Below are positions 9,262 to 20,200 of a DNA stretch of 64,000 nucleotides, one piece after another; within the stretch, counting starts at the first letter, position 1, and each line of letters opens with the position of its first letter. The notes under the pieces are model-generated. The model saw only the letters and a list, made by a program, of their open reading frames with translations, made no database searches and had not been told where the DNA came from. The stretch lies in assembly GCF_018069925.1 (NCBI RefSeq), contig NZ_JAGPXB010000003.1, positions 62,001-126,000 on the forward strand. The letters are read 5' to 3'. The translations under genes were made by a program, and so were the position numbers. Source of the DNA: Flavobacterium erciyesense (GTDB lineage: Bacteria > Bacteroidota > Bacteroidia > Flavobacteriales > Flavobacteriaceae).

Positions 9262-9294
9262 AATAAAGGTGGGAATAGAAATTGTGTTGCAATA

Positions 9295-10521
9295 TTATTG
9301 AATTGCTTCTTGAATGTTTATCTTTTTTCCTTGTTTAAATGCAATTAAAAACGAAGAGCTGTAACCTTTCTCTTTGGCTTGCTTCAAGTCTTTTTTTGCA
9401 GCCTCAAAGTTATTTGCATTACCATATAAATATTTGTACACTCGATCTTCGTATAATACAGATACATCAGGCAAGCCGTTGAAGTTTTGTGCGGATAAGT
9501 CAATTTTTTTGGAACTCGCCATCAATTGTACTTTGAAAACTACGCCTGGATTGGTAGTTGTTACTGCCACAACAGGTGAAACAGCTGGTTCAACAACTTT
9601 TGGAACAGCAGCAACTGGAGTAACAAGAGCCACAGTTTGTGATGCGGCTAATGCATCGTTGTTAACTGGAGTCACTGATTGCATTTCGTTTTTACTATTT
9701 TCAATCATTTTTTCAGAAGGAGTCTCAGCAGGTGCTTCAACTTCACCTTCTCCAAAATACTCTTTCTTATAACTTACAATAGCGCCAGCAATTGCTTTTG
9801 CAATTTCATCTTGACCTTCTTCAGAGTTTAATCGATTACCTTCAACAGTATTTGATATGAATCCCATTTCAATAAGAACTCTAGGCATGTATGCTTTGTG
9901 CAACACCATAAATGGCGCTTGTTTTACTCCTTCGCCACGAATTTTTTTTCCTAAATCACCAAAAGCTTCTTCAACTTTACTGGCCAATGCAATACTATTT
10001 TCTAAATATTCTTCTTGCATCAAGGTCATACCAATCATCGTTTCTGGAGAGTTCGGATCAAAACCTTCGTATTTTTGTTTATAATCTTTTTCTAAGGTTA
10101 CTACCGAGTTTTCCTTTTTTGCAGCTTCTAAATTGGAAGCTACTTTACTCAAACCCATTACGTAAGTTTCTGTACCATCTGCAGCAGTATTTCTATTTGC
10201 ATTACAATGTATTGAAACAAAAATATTAGCATTGACACGATTGGCTATATTTGCTCTTTCTATCAAATCAATAAAAACATCTGTCTTACGAGTATAATTG
10301 ACCTGCATTTGCGGCGTAGCTTCTAGAATTTTACCAACCTTGAGAACCACTGCTAAGGCTATATTTTTTTCAATTCGACCTTCGTAAACAGCACCAAAAT
10401 CATGTGCTCCATGCCCTGCATCAAGCGTGACTTTAAAAGCATTAGTTTGACCATATCCTACCACGGAAAATAAGGCAAGACAAATTGGCAAAAAGAATTT
10501 GATTTTACTAGAAATGTGCAT
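9295..10521 (-). CDS. N-acetylmuramoyl-L-alanine amidase (Amidase_3), paralogue
   Basis: 408 residues: signal peptide 1-25, Amidase_3 domain with zinc ligands His37, Glu51 and His105 and catalytic Glu218 (VLIEMGFISN), a Val/Ala/Pro-rich linker about 255-325, and a C-terminal SPOR-like module ending KQGKKINIQEAIQ. It is the first gene of the leftward operon and diverges from lptD across 83 bases. The tandem copy downstream differs mainly in the linker, so the pair looks like an old duplication with both active sites intact, possibly specialised for division and general wall turnover. Confidence 0.92.
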   Translation of the reverse strand: MHISSKIKFFLPICLALFSVVGYGQTNAFKVTLDAGHGAHDFGAVYEGRIEKNIALAVVLKVGKILEATPQMQVNYTRKTDVFIDLIERANIANRVNANIFVSIHCNANRNTAADGTETYVMGLSKVASNLEAAKKENSVVTLEKDYKQKYEGFDPNSPETMIGMTLMQEEYLENSIALASKVEEAFGDLGKKIRGEGVKQAPFMVLHKAYMPRVLIEMGFISNTVEGNRLNSEEGQDEIAKAIAGAIVSYKKEYFGEGEVEAPAETPSEKMIENSKNEMQSVTPVNNDALAASQTVALVTPVAAVPKVVEPAVSPVVAVTTTNPGVVFKVQLMASSKKIDLSAQNFNGLPDVSVLYEDRVYKYLYGNANNFEAAKKDLKQAKEKGYSSSFLIAFKQGKKINIQEAIQ

Positions 10522-10599
10522 AAAGCTATTCGTTAATTTTATTAAAAGACTACGGTTATAAAATTATTTAATTGACTATTTTTGACAAAAAATAATATG

Positions 10600-10607
10600 T
10601 AAGTTTG
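10600..10607 (+). promoter_or_regulatory. -7 promoter element TAAGTTTG upstream of lptD
   Basis: A perfect TAnnTTTG match in the 83-bp divergent region between the amidase operon and lptD. A TTTG lies 15 bases upstream (10581-10584), a shorter spacing than usual. It overlaps the first possible start codon of lptD (TTG at 10605). Confidence 0.45.
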
Positions 10608-13355
10608 ACATGTCAAAAAACAGGCCATAATTTTACAAAAATAGCATTTATACCGTTGCATACAAACTTATTTAATATCGTTTTATTATCATTATTCCTT
10701 TCTCTGGGTTCTGGTAAAGTATATTCACAAGATATCGTCAAAAAGAAAGCTTCTATACCAGCTCCTACTAAAAATAATACAGCAACTAGTCCAAAGTTGC
10801 CCGTTCCTACATCAAAACCAATGGTCATAGTAGCTATAGACAGTACTAAAAAAGACAGTGTAAAACCTAAAAAAGCTTTTTTGGACGGAAAAGTGCGCTA
10901 CAAAGCCGAACAGTACGTTAAAATAGATCAAAAGAAAAAACAAATCACTTTATACGATCAAGCCGAATTGTATTATGAAGACGTTGAGCTAAAGTCCGGA
11001 AAAATTATCATGGACTACGAAAAAAACGAAGTCTATGCCGGTAGATTAAAAGATTCGACTGGAGCTTATACGCAATACCCGAATTTTAAACAAGGTGCCA
11101 ATGTTGTGGAACCCGACTCGATTCGATTCAATTTTAAAACAAAAAAAGCACTGATTTGGAATTCAAGATCAGATCAAGGAGAGTTTAAAATCAAAGCTGC
11201 CGTAACCAAAAAAGAAAATGATTCAGTATACTTTTTAAAAGGAGCGCGTTTTACCACATCAAAAGATGTTGATAATCCTGAGTACTACTTTCAAACCAAT
11301 AAAGTAAAATTTATACCTGGCAAAAAAGTAGTCACAGGCTTAACAAATATGGTTATTGCCAATGTACCCACTCCTATTGCATTGCCATTCGCTTTTTTTC
11401 CGATGAGTAAAGAAAATAGCGTTTCGGGTTTGATTTTACCGAGCTATAACGACTCTAATACGAGAGGATTCTCATTACAAAACTTAGGCTATTATTTTGC
11501 CTTGAGCGATAATTACGATTTGACCGTTCTAGGTGATTATTACACTAATGGCAGTTACGGTATGCGTTTTGAATCGGCTTACGCCAAAAGATACAGCTAC
11601 AGAGGAAACATCAATGTTCGTTTTGAAAACTTAATTACGAGCGAAAGAGGTTATCCAGATTACTCAAAACAGAATATATATAACATTCAGTGGTCACATT
11701 CTAAAGATACTAAGGCCAGCCCAAATTCTACCTTTTCGGCATCTGTAAACTTAGGAAGTAGTCGCTATTTTCAACAATCGATTAATCAAGTAAATATTGG
11801 TTCTAACTTAAATAATACCTTAAGTTCTTCGGTATCTTACTCAAAAACATTCAATACGGTTCCGCAATTGCGCATGTCATTAACAGCTACGCATTCGCAA
11901 AACACACAAACGCAAGAAATCAACATGACGCTGCCTACTTTGCAAGTGAGTGTTGATCGTATTTATCCTTTTTCTAGTAAAGATGGACCTCGTAAGGGAT
12001 TTATTAAAAACATCAATTTACAATACAACTTAAACGGTCGTAACAGTATTGTGACTAATGACTCGCTATTTTTTAAGCCGCAAATGTTCCGCGATGCCAG
12101 AGTAGGTTTTCAACACAGTATTCCGTTGAGCACCAACTTTAAATTGTTCAAATATTTTAGTGCAACTAGCTCTGTAAATTATGAAGAAATCTGGACTACA
12201 AAAACTATTAAAAGAAGTTTTGATGTTGACCAAAGTCAAGTAGTAGACAAAACGGTTAACGAATTCGATGCGTTTAGGACCTATAATTTTTCAACTAGCA
12301 TTGGTACTACAATTTACGGAACCTTTAATTTTGGAGAAAATAAAAAAATTAAATCGATACGTCACGTCATGCGTCCTTCTGTATCTTACGGGTATACTCC
12401 GAGCTTTGAAAAATACTACGACACTTATGCTACCGATGCCTCAGGAACAATGCGTCAACAATACACTCGTTTTGAGAATGGTCTTTACGGGGCTCCTGGA
12501 CTGAATAATGCAAACACACTTGGATTTGATTTGAGCAATACATTTGAGGCTAAAGTAACTGATAAAGACAGCACCAAGGTAGAGCCTAAAAAAATCATGT
12601 TATTGAATAATTTAAACCTATCAACATCGTACAATTTAGATGCTGATGGAGTGACCTCTCTTGCCTTTGCTCCTATTCGCGTAAGTGGTGGAACTAATTT
12701 ATTAGACAACAAAATGAACGTCAATTTTGGAGCTACACTAGATCCATATGCAGTCGATAATTCTGGAAACAGAATTAATGTCTTTAACCTTAAGAATGGC
12801 GGAAGTTTGTTTAGAATGACTAGTTCAAATATGACCATTAATTATTCCCTATCAAGCCAAGGAAAAGACAAAAAGAAGAAAGACAAGAATTCATTAAGTC
12901 AACGTAATGGAGGTCGAGAAGATGACTTGTTTGGTACCAACACCGACTTGGGAGACAGCCGCAGAAGTCAATTTGATGATGAGGAAGAAGACGAAGGCGA
13001 AGATAAAATTGCGGAGTTTTTTAATGCAAAATTACCTTGGGATATGACTTTTGCTTACTCCCTTACTTACGGAAATAACAATCGAGAAAATCAAATTATT
13101 GGCAATTCCATTATGATTTCTGCTAATGCAGATTTGACACCAAAATGGAAAGCAGGAATATCAACAGGATACGATTTTGTTCAAAAAGGTGTCACTTTTA
13201 CGCAACTTCGTTTTGAAAGAGATTTGCTAAGCTGGAGAATGGACTTTAATTGGTCTCCGTTTGGAGAAAATGCCAACTGGGGATTTTTTATCGGTATTAA
13301 ATCAGGAATCCTTAGTGATATTAAATGGGATAAAAGAAGTGTAATAAATCGTTAA
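10605..13355 (+). CDS. lptD: LPS assembly outer-membrane protein LptD-like
   Basis: A 916-residue outer-membrane protein that, with an LptE lipoprotein, would insert lipopolysaccharide into the outer leaflet. After a signal sequence ending near VYSQ comes a periplasmic OstA-like beta-taco part (about 80-240; KAEQYVKIDQKKKQITLYDQAELYY), then a long beta-barrel part rich in aromatic and Ser/Asn/Thr residues. A charged insert (about 755-805; KDKKKKDKN and DDEEEDEGED) breaks the barrel near the C-terminus and is probably a surface or periplasmic loop. The first possible start is a TTG at 10605; no in-frame ATG exists before the mature protein. A TTG at 10656 (LHTNLFNIVLLSLFLSLG) is an equally good start and fits the promoter better. 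Confidence 0.87.
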   Translation: MTCQKTGHNFTKIAFIPLHTNLFNIVLLSLFLSLGSGKVYSQDIVKKKASIPAPTKNNTATSPKLPVPTSKPMVIVAIDSTKKDSVKPKKAFLDGKVRYKAEQYVKIDQKKKQITLYDQAELYYEDVELKSGKIIMDYEKNEVYAGRLKDSTGAYTQYPNFKQGANVVEPDSIRFNFKTKKALIWNSRSDQGEFKIKAAVTKKENDSVYFLKGARFTTSKDVDNPEYYFQTNKVKFIPGKKVVTGLTNMVIANVPTPIALPFAFFPMSKENSVSGLILPSYNDSNTRGFSLQNLGYYFALSDNYDLTVLGDYYTNGSYGMRFESAYAKRYSYRGNINVRFENLITSERGYPDYSKQNIYNIQWSHSKDTKASPNSTFSASVNLGSSRYFQQSINQVNIGSNLNNTLSSSVSYSKTFNTVPQLRMSLTATHSQNTQTQEINMTLPTLQVSVDRIYPFSSKDGPRKGFIKNINLQYNLNGRNSIVTNDSLFFKPQMFRDARVGFQHSIPLSTNFKLFKYFSATSSVNYEEIWTTKTIKRSFDVDQSQVVDKTVNEFDAFRTYNFSTSIGTTIYGTFNFGENKKIKSIRHVMRPSVSYGYTPSFEKYYDTYATDASGTMRQQYTRFENGLYGAPGLNNANTLGFDLSNTFEAKVTDKDSTKVEPKKIMLLNNLNLSTSYNLDADGVTSLAFAPIRVSGGTNLLDNKMNVNFGATLDPYAVDNSGNRINVFNLKNGGSLFRMTSSNMTINYSLSSQGKDKKKKDKNSLSQRNGGREDDLFGTNTDLGDSRRSQFDDEEEDEGEDKIAEFFNAKLPWDMTFAYSLTYGNNNRENQIIGNSIMISANADLTPKWKAGISTGYDFVQKGVTFTQLRFERDLLSWRMDFNWSPFGENANWGFFIGIKSGILSDIKWDKRSVINR

Positions 13356-13412
13356 GACCTTCTTTTAAATTTTCTTAGCTTTAATTCTATATTCAAAAAC
13401 AAAACTATTTTT

Positions 13413-13793
13413 ATGAAAAAAGTAATATTTACAACGGCTGCACCGGCTCCTATAGGACCCTATAGTCAAGCTGTATTATCTGGAAACACCTTATATACAT
13501 CAGGACAAATTGCATTACACCCTGAAACTGGCGAACTAGTAACTGCCAGCATTAAAGAAGAAACAGAGCAAGTTATGCAAAATATGAAAGCAGTTTTAGC
13601 TGCTGCAGGAATGACTTTTGATCACGTTGTTAAAACAACCATCTTCATTATGGATATGAATGATTTTGGAGCAATCAATAGCGTTTATGGTGCTTATTTT
13701 AACGAAGAAACCGCTCCAGCTAGAGAAACTGTGCAAGTTGCTTGCTTACCCAAAAATGTGAATGTTGAAATTTCGATGATTGCTGTTTTGTAA
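13413..13793 (+). CDS. ridA: RidA family enamine/imine deaminase
   Basis: A 126-residue YjgF/YER057c/UK114 protein that hydrolyses reactive 2-aminoacrylate and related imines released by PLP enzymes. Family features: SQA near residue 18, YTSGQIALHPETGE, and the active-site Arg104 (PARETVQVACLP) and Glu119. It is a trimeric cytosolic protein in known cases. It lies 57 bases after lptD in the same direction and is followed by a strong terminator, so it may be read through from lptD. Confidence 0.95.
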   Translation: MKKVIFTTAAPAPIGPYSQAVLSGNTLYTSGQIALHPETGELVTASIKEETEQVMQNMKAVLAAAGMTFDHVVKTTIFIMDMNDFGAINSVYGAYFNEETAPARETVQVACLPKNVNVEISMIAVL

Positions 13794-13813
13794 AACACTA
13801 GAGATGCTAAAAT

Positions 13814-13855
13814 AAAAAAACACTATTTGCTCAAATGAGGAAATAGTGTTTTTTT
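13814..13855. terminator. Bidirectional intrinsic terminator
   Basis: An A7 run plus CACTATTT pairs with AAATAGTG plus a T7 run across a 12-base loop. It lies between the convergent ridA and GlcNAc-kinase-like genes. Confidence 0.85.
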
Positions 13856-13877
13856 ATGCGAATTATTTTGAAAGGGC

Positions 13878-14729
13878 CTATTTGTTCAGGTTATGATAAG
13901 CAATCAAACCATCGATAGGTCTGCGCAATACGTTTCCTAATTGCAATTCGTATTTATCAAAAGTTTCTTGCAATTCCTCTTTTAAGTAAAAAGCAATTGA
14001 TCCAACAAAATGAACTGGAACTTCTTTATGGTTCTCGTATTGCTTAATGTAGTTCTTTACAAAAGATTTCATTCCTTTAAAAATGATTTTTCTACAAAAC
14101 TCAGAATCTTTATGTTGAATTAAAAATTTAGCAAAAGTCGCTAAATAAGCATTAGGATTAGGCTCTTTGTACAATTTACTTTTAATTGCATCTGGGTCTA
14201 AATCATATTCTTTCTCGAACGCCTCAGCCAATTCTTTTGGCATTTTGTTGAAATAATACTTTCTGATCAATTCTTTCCCAAATACGTTTCCGCTACAATC
14301 ATCCATAGCAATGTAGCCTAATGATTGTACTTTTTGAAACAACTCTTTGCCATCAAAATAACTACAATTAGATCCTGTTCCCAAAATAGAAACTATAGCT
14401 TTTTCGCCAACAGGAGTTGTAGCGTATACAGCAGCATAGGTATCCTCACGAACATCGATAATGGCGTTAACAAAATACTTTTGAAAAACTTGTGAAAGCG
14501 TCACTTTCATTTTTTCGGTTCCGCATCCGGCACCGTAAAAAAACAAATGCGTTGCATTTTTCTTGTTATGTAAAATATCAAAACGATCATTTAGACGCTC
14601 AATAATTTCATCTTCCTCCAAAACTTCTGGATTTAGACCTAGTGTTTGGGTAGTAAATAATATTTTGCCATTATCATCAATCGCAATCCAATCGGCTTTT
14701 GTAGAACCACTGTCAACTATTAATCTCAT
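13878..14729 (-). CDS. BadF/BadG-type N-acetylglucosamine kinase-like protein
   Basis: 283 residues of the ASKHA superfamily. The phosphate-1 loop DSGSTKADW is at residues 6-14, the phosphate-2 region is ILGTGSNCSYFDG, and the adenosine site is HFVGSIAFYLKEEL. Short members of this family in Bacteroidota are annotated as N-acetylglucosamine kinases, phosphorylating cell-wall or chitin-derived GlcNAc; substrate here is inferred, not shown. It follows gap in the same direction, but gap has its own terminator, so this gene probably has its own promoter in 14730-14809. Confidence 0.82.
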   Translation of the reverse strand: MRLIVDSGSTKADWIAIDDNGKILFTTQTLGLNPEVLEEDEIIERLNDRFDILHNKKNATHLFFYGAGCGTEKMKVTLSQVFQKYFVNAIIDVREDTYAAVYATTPVGEKAIVSILGTGSNCSYFDGKELFQKVQSLGYIAMDDCSGNVFGKELIRKYYFNKMPKELAEAFEKEYDLDPDAIKSKLYKEPNPNAYLATFAKFLIQHKDSEFCRKIIFKGMKSFVKNYIKQYENHKEVPVHFVGSIAFYLKEELQETFDKYELQLGNVLRRPIDGLIAYHNLNK

Positions 14730-14809
14730 TTTCTATTGGTTTATTTTGGTTTGGCTACGCTTTGATCAACTAAAACAAAAAGGTTTGAATCTGCAATGCG
14801 TTAAAAATA

Positions 14810-14841
14810 AAATCCCGTTATACATGTACATAACGGGATTT
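14810..14841 (-). terminator. Intrinsic terminator of gap
   Basis: A 12-bp perfect stem (AAATCCCGTTAT at 14810-14821 with 14830-14841) and 8-base loop. On the minus strand it is followed by a T-rich stretch, 16 bases after the gap stop codon. Confidence 0.8.
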
Positions 14842-14857
14842 GTAAATATATAAATTA

Positions 14858-15868
<1,011 letters not shown>

Positions 15869-15934
15869 TTAATTTTTGTTTATTTTACTTCGCTCTTCCT
15901 AAAGTCTAATTTCCTCACAATAAACTTTAATTAT

Positions 15935-16921
15935 TTATGTAGACATAATGTCTGATACTCTCAATAATTCACGATCAATCATCGTTTTCCCTTTAATAGC
16001 TTGCTCTAGTGGCGTAAGTGCTACTTGATCGTTTTGCAATCCTACCATGTAATTTGATTTACCATCTATCAAGGATTCTACTGCTTTTACACCCAATCGG
16101 CTTGCAAGCACACGGTCAAAACAAGATGGTGAACCACCACGCTGCATGTGACCCAGCACTGAAACGCGCACATCATATTCTGGTAAATTGGCTTCAACAT
16201 AATCTTTCAATTCAAATACGTTTTTACCAATTTTATCGCCCTCTGCAATAACCACAATACTTGATGATTTTCCTGATGCTTTACTTTTTTGCAAAGATTC
16301 TAGTAAACGATCTAGACCTAAATCTTCCTCTGGAATTAAAATTTCCTCTGCTCCTGCGCCAATACCTGCGTTTAATGCAATATGACCGGCATCGCGTCCC
16401 ATTACCTCTACAAAGAATAATCTGTTATGAGAACTGGCTGTATCTCTAATTTTATCAATTACATCAACAACAGTATTTAGAGCCGTATCGTACCCTAAAG
16501 TATGACTGGTTCCAAAAATATCATTATCTATAGTTCCTGGAATTCCCATTACTGGAAAATTAAATTCAGAATTAAAAAGCAATCCTCCAGTAAAAGTTCC
16601 GTCTCCACCAATAACTACTAAAGCATCAATTCCTGCTTTAGTTAAATTTTCGTGGGCTTTTTTTCTGCCTTCTGGAGTTTTAAATTCTAATGAACGGGCA
16701 GATTTTAATATGGTACCGCCTTTGTTCACAATATTATTTACACTTCGAGGTCCCATTTCTTTGAAGTCGCCTTCAATCATTCCTTGATAACCTCTATAAA
16801 TTCCTATACATTCTATGTTGTGATATGCGCACGTTCGTACTACTGATCGAATCGCAGCATTCATTCCAGGGGAATCACCTCCGGAGGTTAAAACCCCAAC
16901 TTTTTTTATTGTTTTTGGCAT
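15935..16921 (-). CDS. pfkA: ATP-dependent 6-phosphofructokinase
   Basis: 328 residues, the usual length of bacterial group I PfkA. Nucleotide and sugar sites are clear: GGDSPGMNAAIR near 14-25, GGDGTF at 105-110, PGTIDNDIFGT with catalytic Asp132, MGRDAGH at 174-180 and GHMQRGGSPSCFDR near 262. It phosphorylates fructose 6-phosphate. It is the first gene of the pfkA-gap pair. The promoter must lie in the 318-base gap upstream, but I see no perfect TAnnTTTG there; a CAAACATTA on the plus strand has one extra base of spacing. Confidence 0.96.
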   Translation of the reverse strand: MPKTIKKVGVLTSGGDSPGMNAAIRSVVRTCAYHNIECIGIYRGYQGMIEGDFKEMGPRSVNNIVNKGGTILKSARSLEFKTPEGRKKAHENLTKAGIDALVVIGGDGTFTGGLLFNSEFNFPVMGIPGTIDNDIFGTSHTLGYDTALNTVVDVIDKIRDTASSHNRLFFVEVMGRDAGHIALNAGIGAGAEEILIPEEDLGLDRLLESLQKSKASGKSSSIVVIAEGDKIGKNVFELKDYVEANLPEYDVRVSVLGHMQRGGSPSCFDRVLASRLGVKAVESLIDGKSNYMVGLQNDQVALTPLEQAIKGKTMIDRELLRVSDIMST

Positions 16922-17239
16922 TATTTAAGTATTAAAGTGTAAAACTAGCAAACATTAACCACTTATGAGACAGTGTTTTTATTTAATTAAAAACGAAATA
17001 GAAATTCAAACGTTTTCGTTGATAAGTTTTTTGTTTCGTGAATAAAGTTGCATTTTATTTAACAAAACTCAAAAAAGCATACATTTAATTTAACAATTAG
17101 CAACTTGCTCCTTTTTTTAAGTAATCAAGACCGTGTTTAAAAAAGTGATTTTGTATTACTTTCTGTAAAATTTAAAAGAAAAAGGAATAATTGAGTTTAA
17201 TTATTTTATTAAAAAACTCATTTTTGAAATAAATAGCGA
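16922..17239. other. 318-bp AT-rich gap between pfkA and tamB
   Basis: No coding signal. It should hold the pfkA promoter. A 7-bp hairpin (TGAGTTT at 17192-17198 with 17214-17220) just after the tamB stop may be a weak terminator. Nothing else stands out. Confidence 0.4.
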
Positions 17240-20200
17240 CTAATATTCCTCTGGAAGTGTGCTTTCTTGATTTTTCTTAACAGGAATTGAAGGCTTTTGT
17301 GGATTAGAAGACTTTTTATTTTTGCCGCTATTGAAATTTATATACTCTGGTGAAAGGTTAGAATCTTGATCTTCAGCCGCCGGCACAGTGTAGCGTTCGA
17401 TTTTTAAATTCTTAAATATTTTATTAGCAAACTCTTTAAAGGTATCAAAATCAACTTCGTATGAAACCCCTAAACCTTGAGTATAGCCAATACCTTGACC
17501 AACATAATTAATGTCATTTTCCTTATTGAACAAACGTAAATTCAAAGTTCCGTCGTCATTTACTCGATATAATATTTCGACATCACCTACGATTGCTGAT
17601 TCATTAATTCCGCCAAACGGTACTCCCAATTTACCATTAATAGTTACTCGTTCGTTAATTTTAGATGAAATTGTAGCTACAAATCGACCGTCGGTTTCTT
17701 TACCAATTCGTCTGTCAGCGCCAATAAAATTAAGCCCTACTTTAAATTTCTCATCATCAGAGCGAATAATACCACCCAAAATACTCGATGCCGTTTCGAA
17801 TAAACTTCCTGAAAAGTCAGATTGATTAACACCCTCTGGGCTTAAAAATCCTCCTGATGACAATAAGTACAAAGCTTGTGTTTGTCTCACATCCTTGTCA
17901 TTCAACTTGTATTGAATCTCTGATTTTAGAACATTACTAACCGTTGGAAATTCGATATTAAAATCAGGCTCTGGACTAGTTAAATCGCCGCGAACACCAA
18001 TTACTACCTCCACTGGAACCTTAGAGTTGAATGAGGCGTTATCCAACAAAACTGCGGGATTAGCAATGGTTTTATATACAGCCTCAAGATTCAATTGCGC
18101 ACGCATCGGGTTACCTTCCCACGAGATCGATCCTCCTTTTCGAACTTGAAATTTTTTATCAATTAAACCACCATATTTAAAATTGTAGGTCCCTTCATAA
18201 GCTTGAAAATCGCCCCACATATTGAATTTTCCTAAAGTATTGATTTTAAACAACAACGATCCAAATCCTTTACCTTTCATTCCATGACCTGTATTTCGGT
18301 CCAAGATCACCTCTACTTCGGCATCTGGCGTAATATCAAAATCAAATTCTAATTCTAATCCGTTATAATTTCTAAGATTCTCTACAATTCCGTTTTTTAG
18401 GTTGTATTTTTCTCTTTCGGTTACAAAGTGCATAAACACATTATCACTTACACTCTCAGCATTATTTATCGGAATTTTAATGGCAGTGCCTTTTTCTGAT
18501 TTAGCATCTACCTTTATAAAAAGGGCGTTTGTAGGTCCTTTTATAGTAGCCATTCCGTCAATAAAAGCGGTTCCGTAATAGGCCGCGTCCTCGGTATCTT
18601 TGGTATCTAGCGCCACCAATCGATTAGAACTAATAGCTAGATCAAGCTTCCAATCGCCAAAATTATTGTGCTCGATACTCCCGTTTAAATTACCGTTGGT
18701 ATCGTATTTTGTGTCGGTAAGACTGTTATTTCTAAACAAAAACTTTTCATCCGTTAAATCAATAATAGAATTATCCTCAAGCGCATAATCCACATTCAAA
18801 TACGGAACCGTAACTCCTGCTCCATCTAGAAAAAGTCGACCATTAATTGCTGGTTTTTTTAAATTACCTTCGATTGTAGCATTTCCTCCAACGGAACCAC
18901 GAATGTTAGAAAGTACATCACCACCTAATGCATTAAGTGTTGCTAATTTGAATTTATCGAATTTTAAATTTAAATCAAGAATTGTCTCTTTGTTGACAAT
19001 CTCGAAACTTCCATCCGCAACAAACGAGTCAATATTTTCATTTTCTAGATTAGAATCTATTGTAAATTTGCGCAAACTTTGATCGCCTTCAATATCAAAA
19101 TTTAGCGTTCCAAGTGGCGTTTTATTCATAACCAAATTATCGATTACAATCGATGCTGTTGGCTGAAAAACATTTTTATTTTGCTTAAAATCGACCTCAC
19201 CATTAATATTTCCGAAAAAAGCAAACTTATTGCTAACAGGCGTAATTTGATTCAAATCGACATCTTTAAAACTGAGATTAAGATCTTTAAAATCAGTATT
19301 ATTAAACGCCCCATCTAATGTAATCGATTGGTTTTCGTGCGACATTATTAAATTATCCAACTTGAAATTATTGAATGATTTATCAAAAACAATTTGATTA
19401 TCAGCACCTTCTTGCTCATTCAAAAACCAGAGATAATCTTTAAATTTCACCTCCGACTTGCTAATTCCTACCACATTGTTATTGTCCTTATTTATGGTAT
19501 GATACAAGTTCAGGTTATAATAATCCTCAGCTTTGTTACCACCCTTAAACTCAGACCTAAAAAATAAAGTATCCTTCATGGTAACATTGATCAAACTAAA
19601 ATCTCGAATTTTATAGTATTTAGTTTTGATGCTATCCAATTCAATAAAAGCATTGTACAACGGATTTTTGTTATCGATTGCTACATTAATATTGTCAAAA
19701 ACAATATTGGATGCTTTTATTTGAGGCGAATTAAAATTTAATTTAAAATCTTGATTATCTGATGAAATTGCACCTTTAACAATAGTATTAGCGCCAATAG
19801 TTACATCGGGATAAAAAATCTCGATAATCTTGTTGTAAATAGAGAAATTGAATTTTAAAAACTGCCCTTTGTTAACTTTGATAGGTTTAAAATTGGTGTA
19901 CAAACTACCCAACGAGTTTTTAATCAAACTTTGCACTTGATTGAAAGCGTAGCGACCCACTATTTCACCTTGAACAATATCTGGCGAATTTACAGTAATG
20001 GTTCGAACTTTTTCTCCATCAAAAACAGAGTTGATAGTAAAATCATCAAAGTTGTAAGTATCTTTTGTATTTTGATAGGAAGTTTTGTTGATATAAATAT
20101 TTCCTTGAAAGTTTTCAATTGAATTTCCCGAAGCTTTAACAACCACATCACCTTTAAAAATAGAAGTGGCATCTTTCATGAAATTCAAAGTATTCAAATT

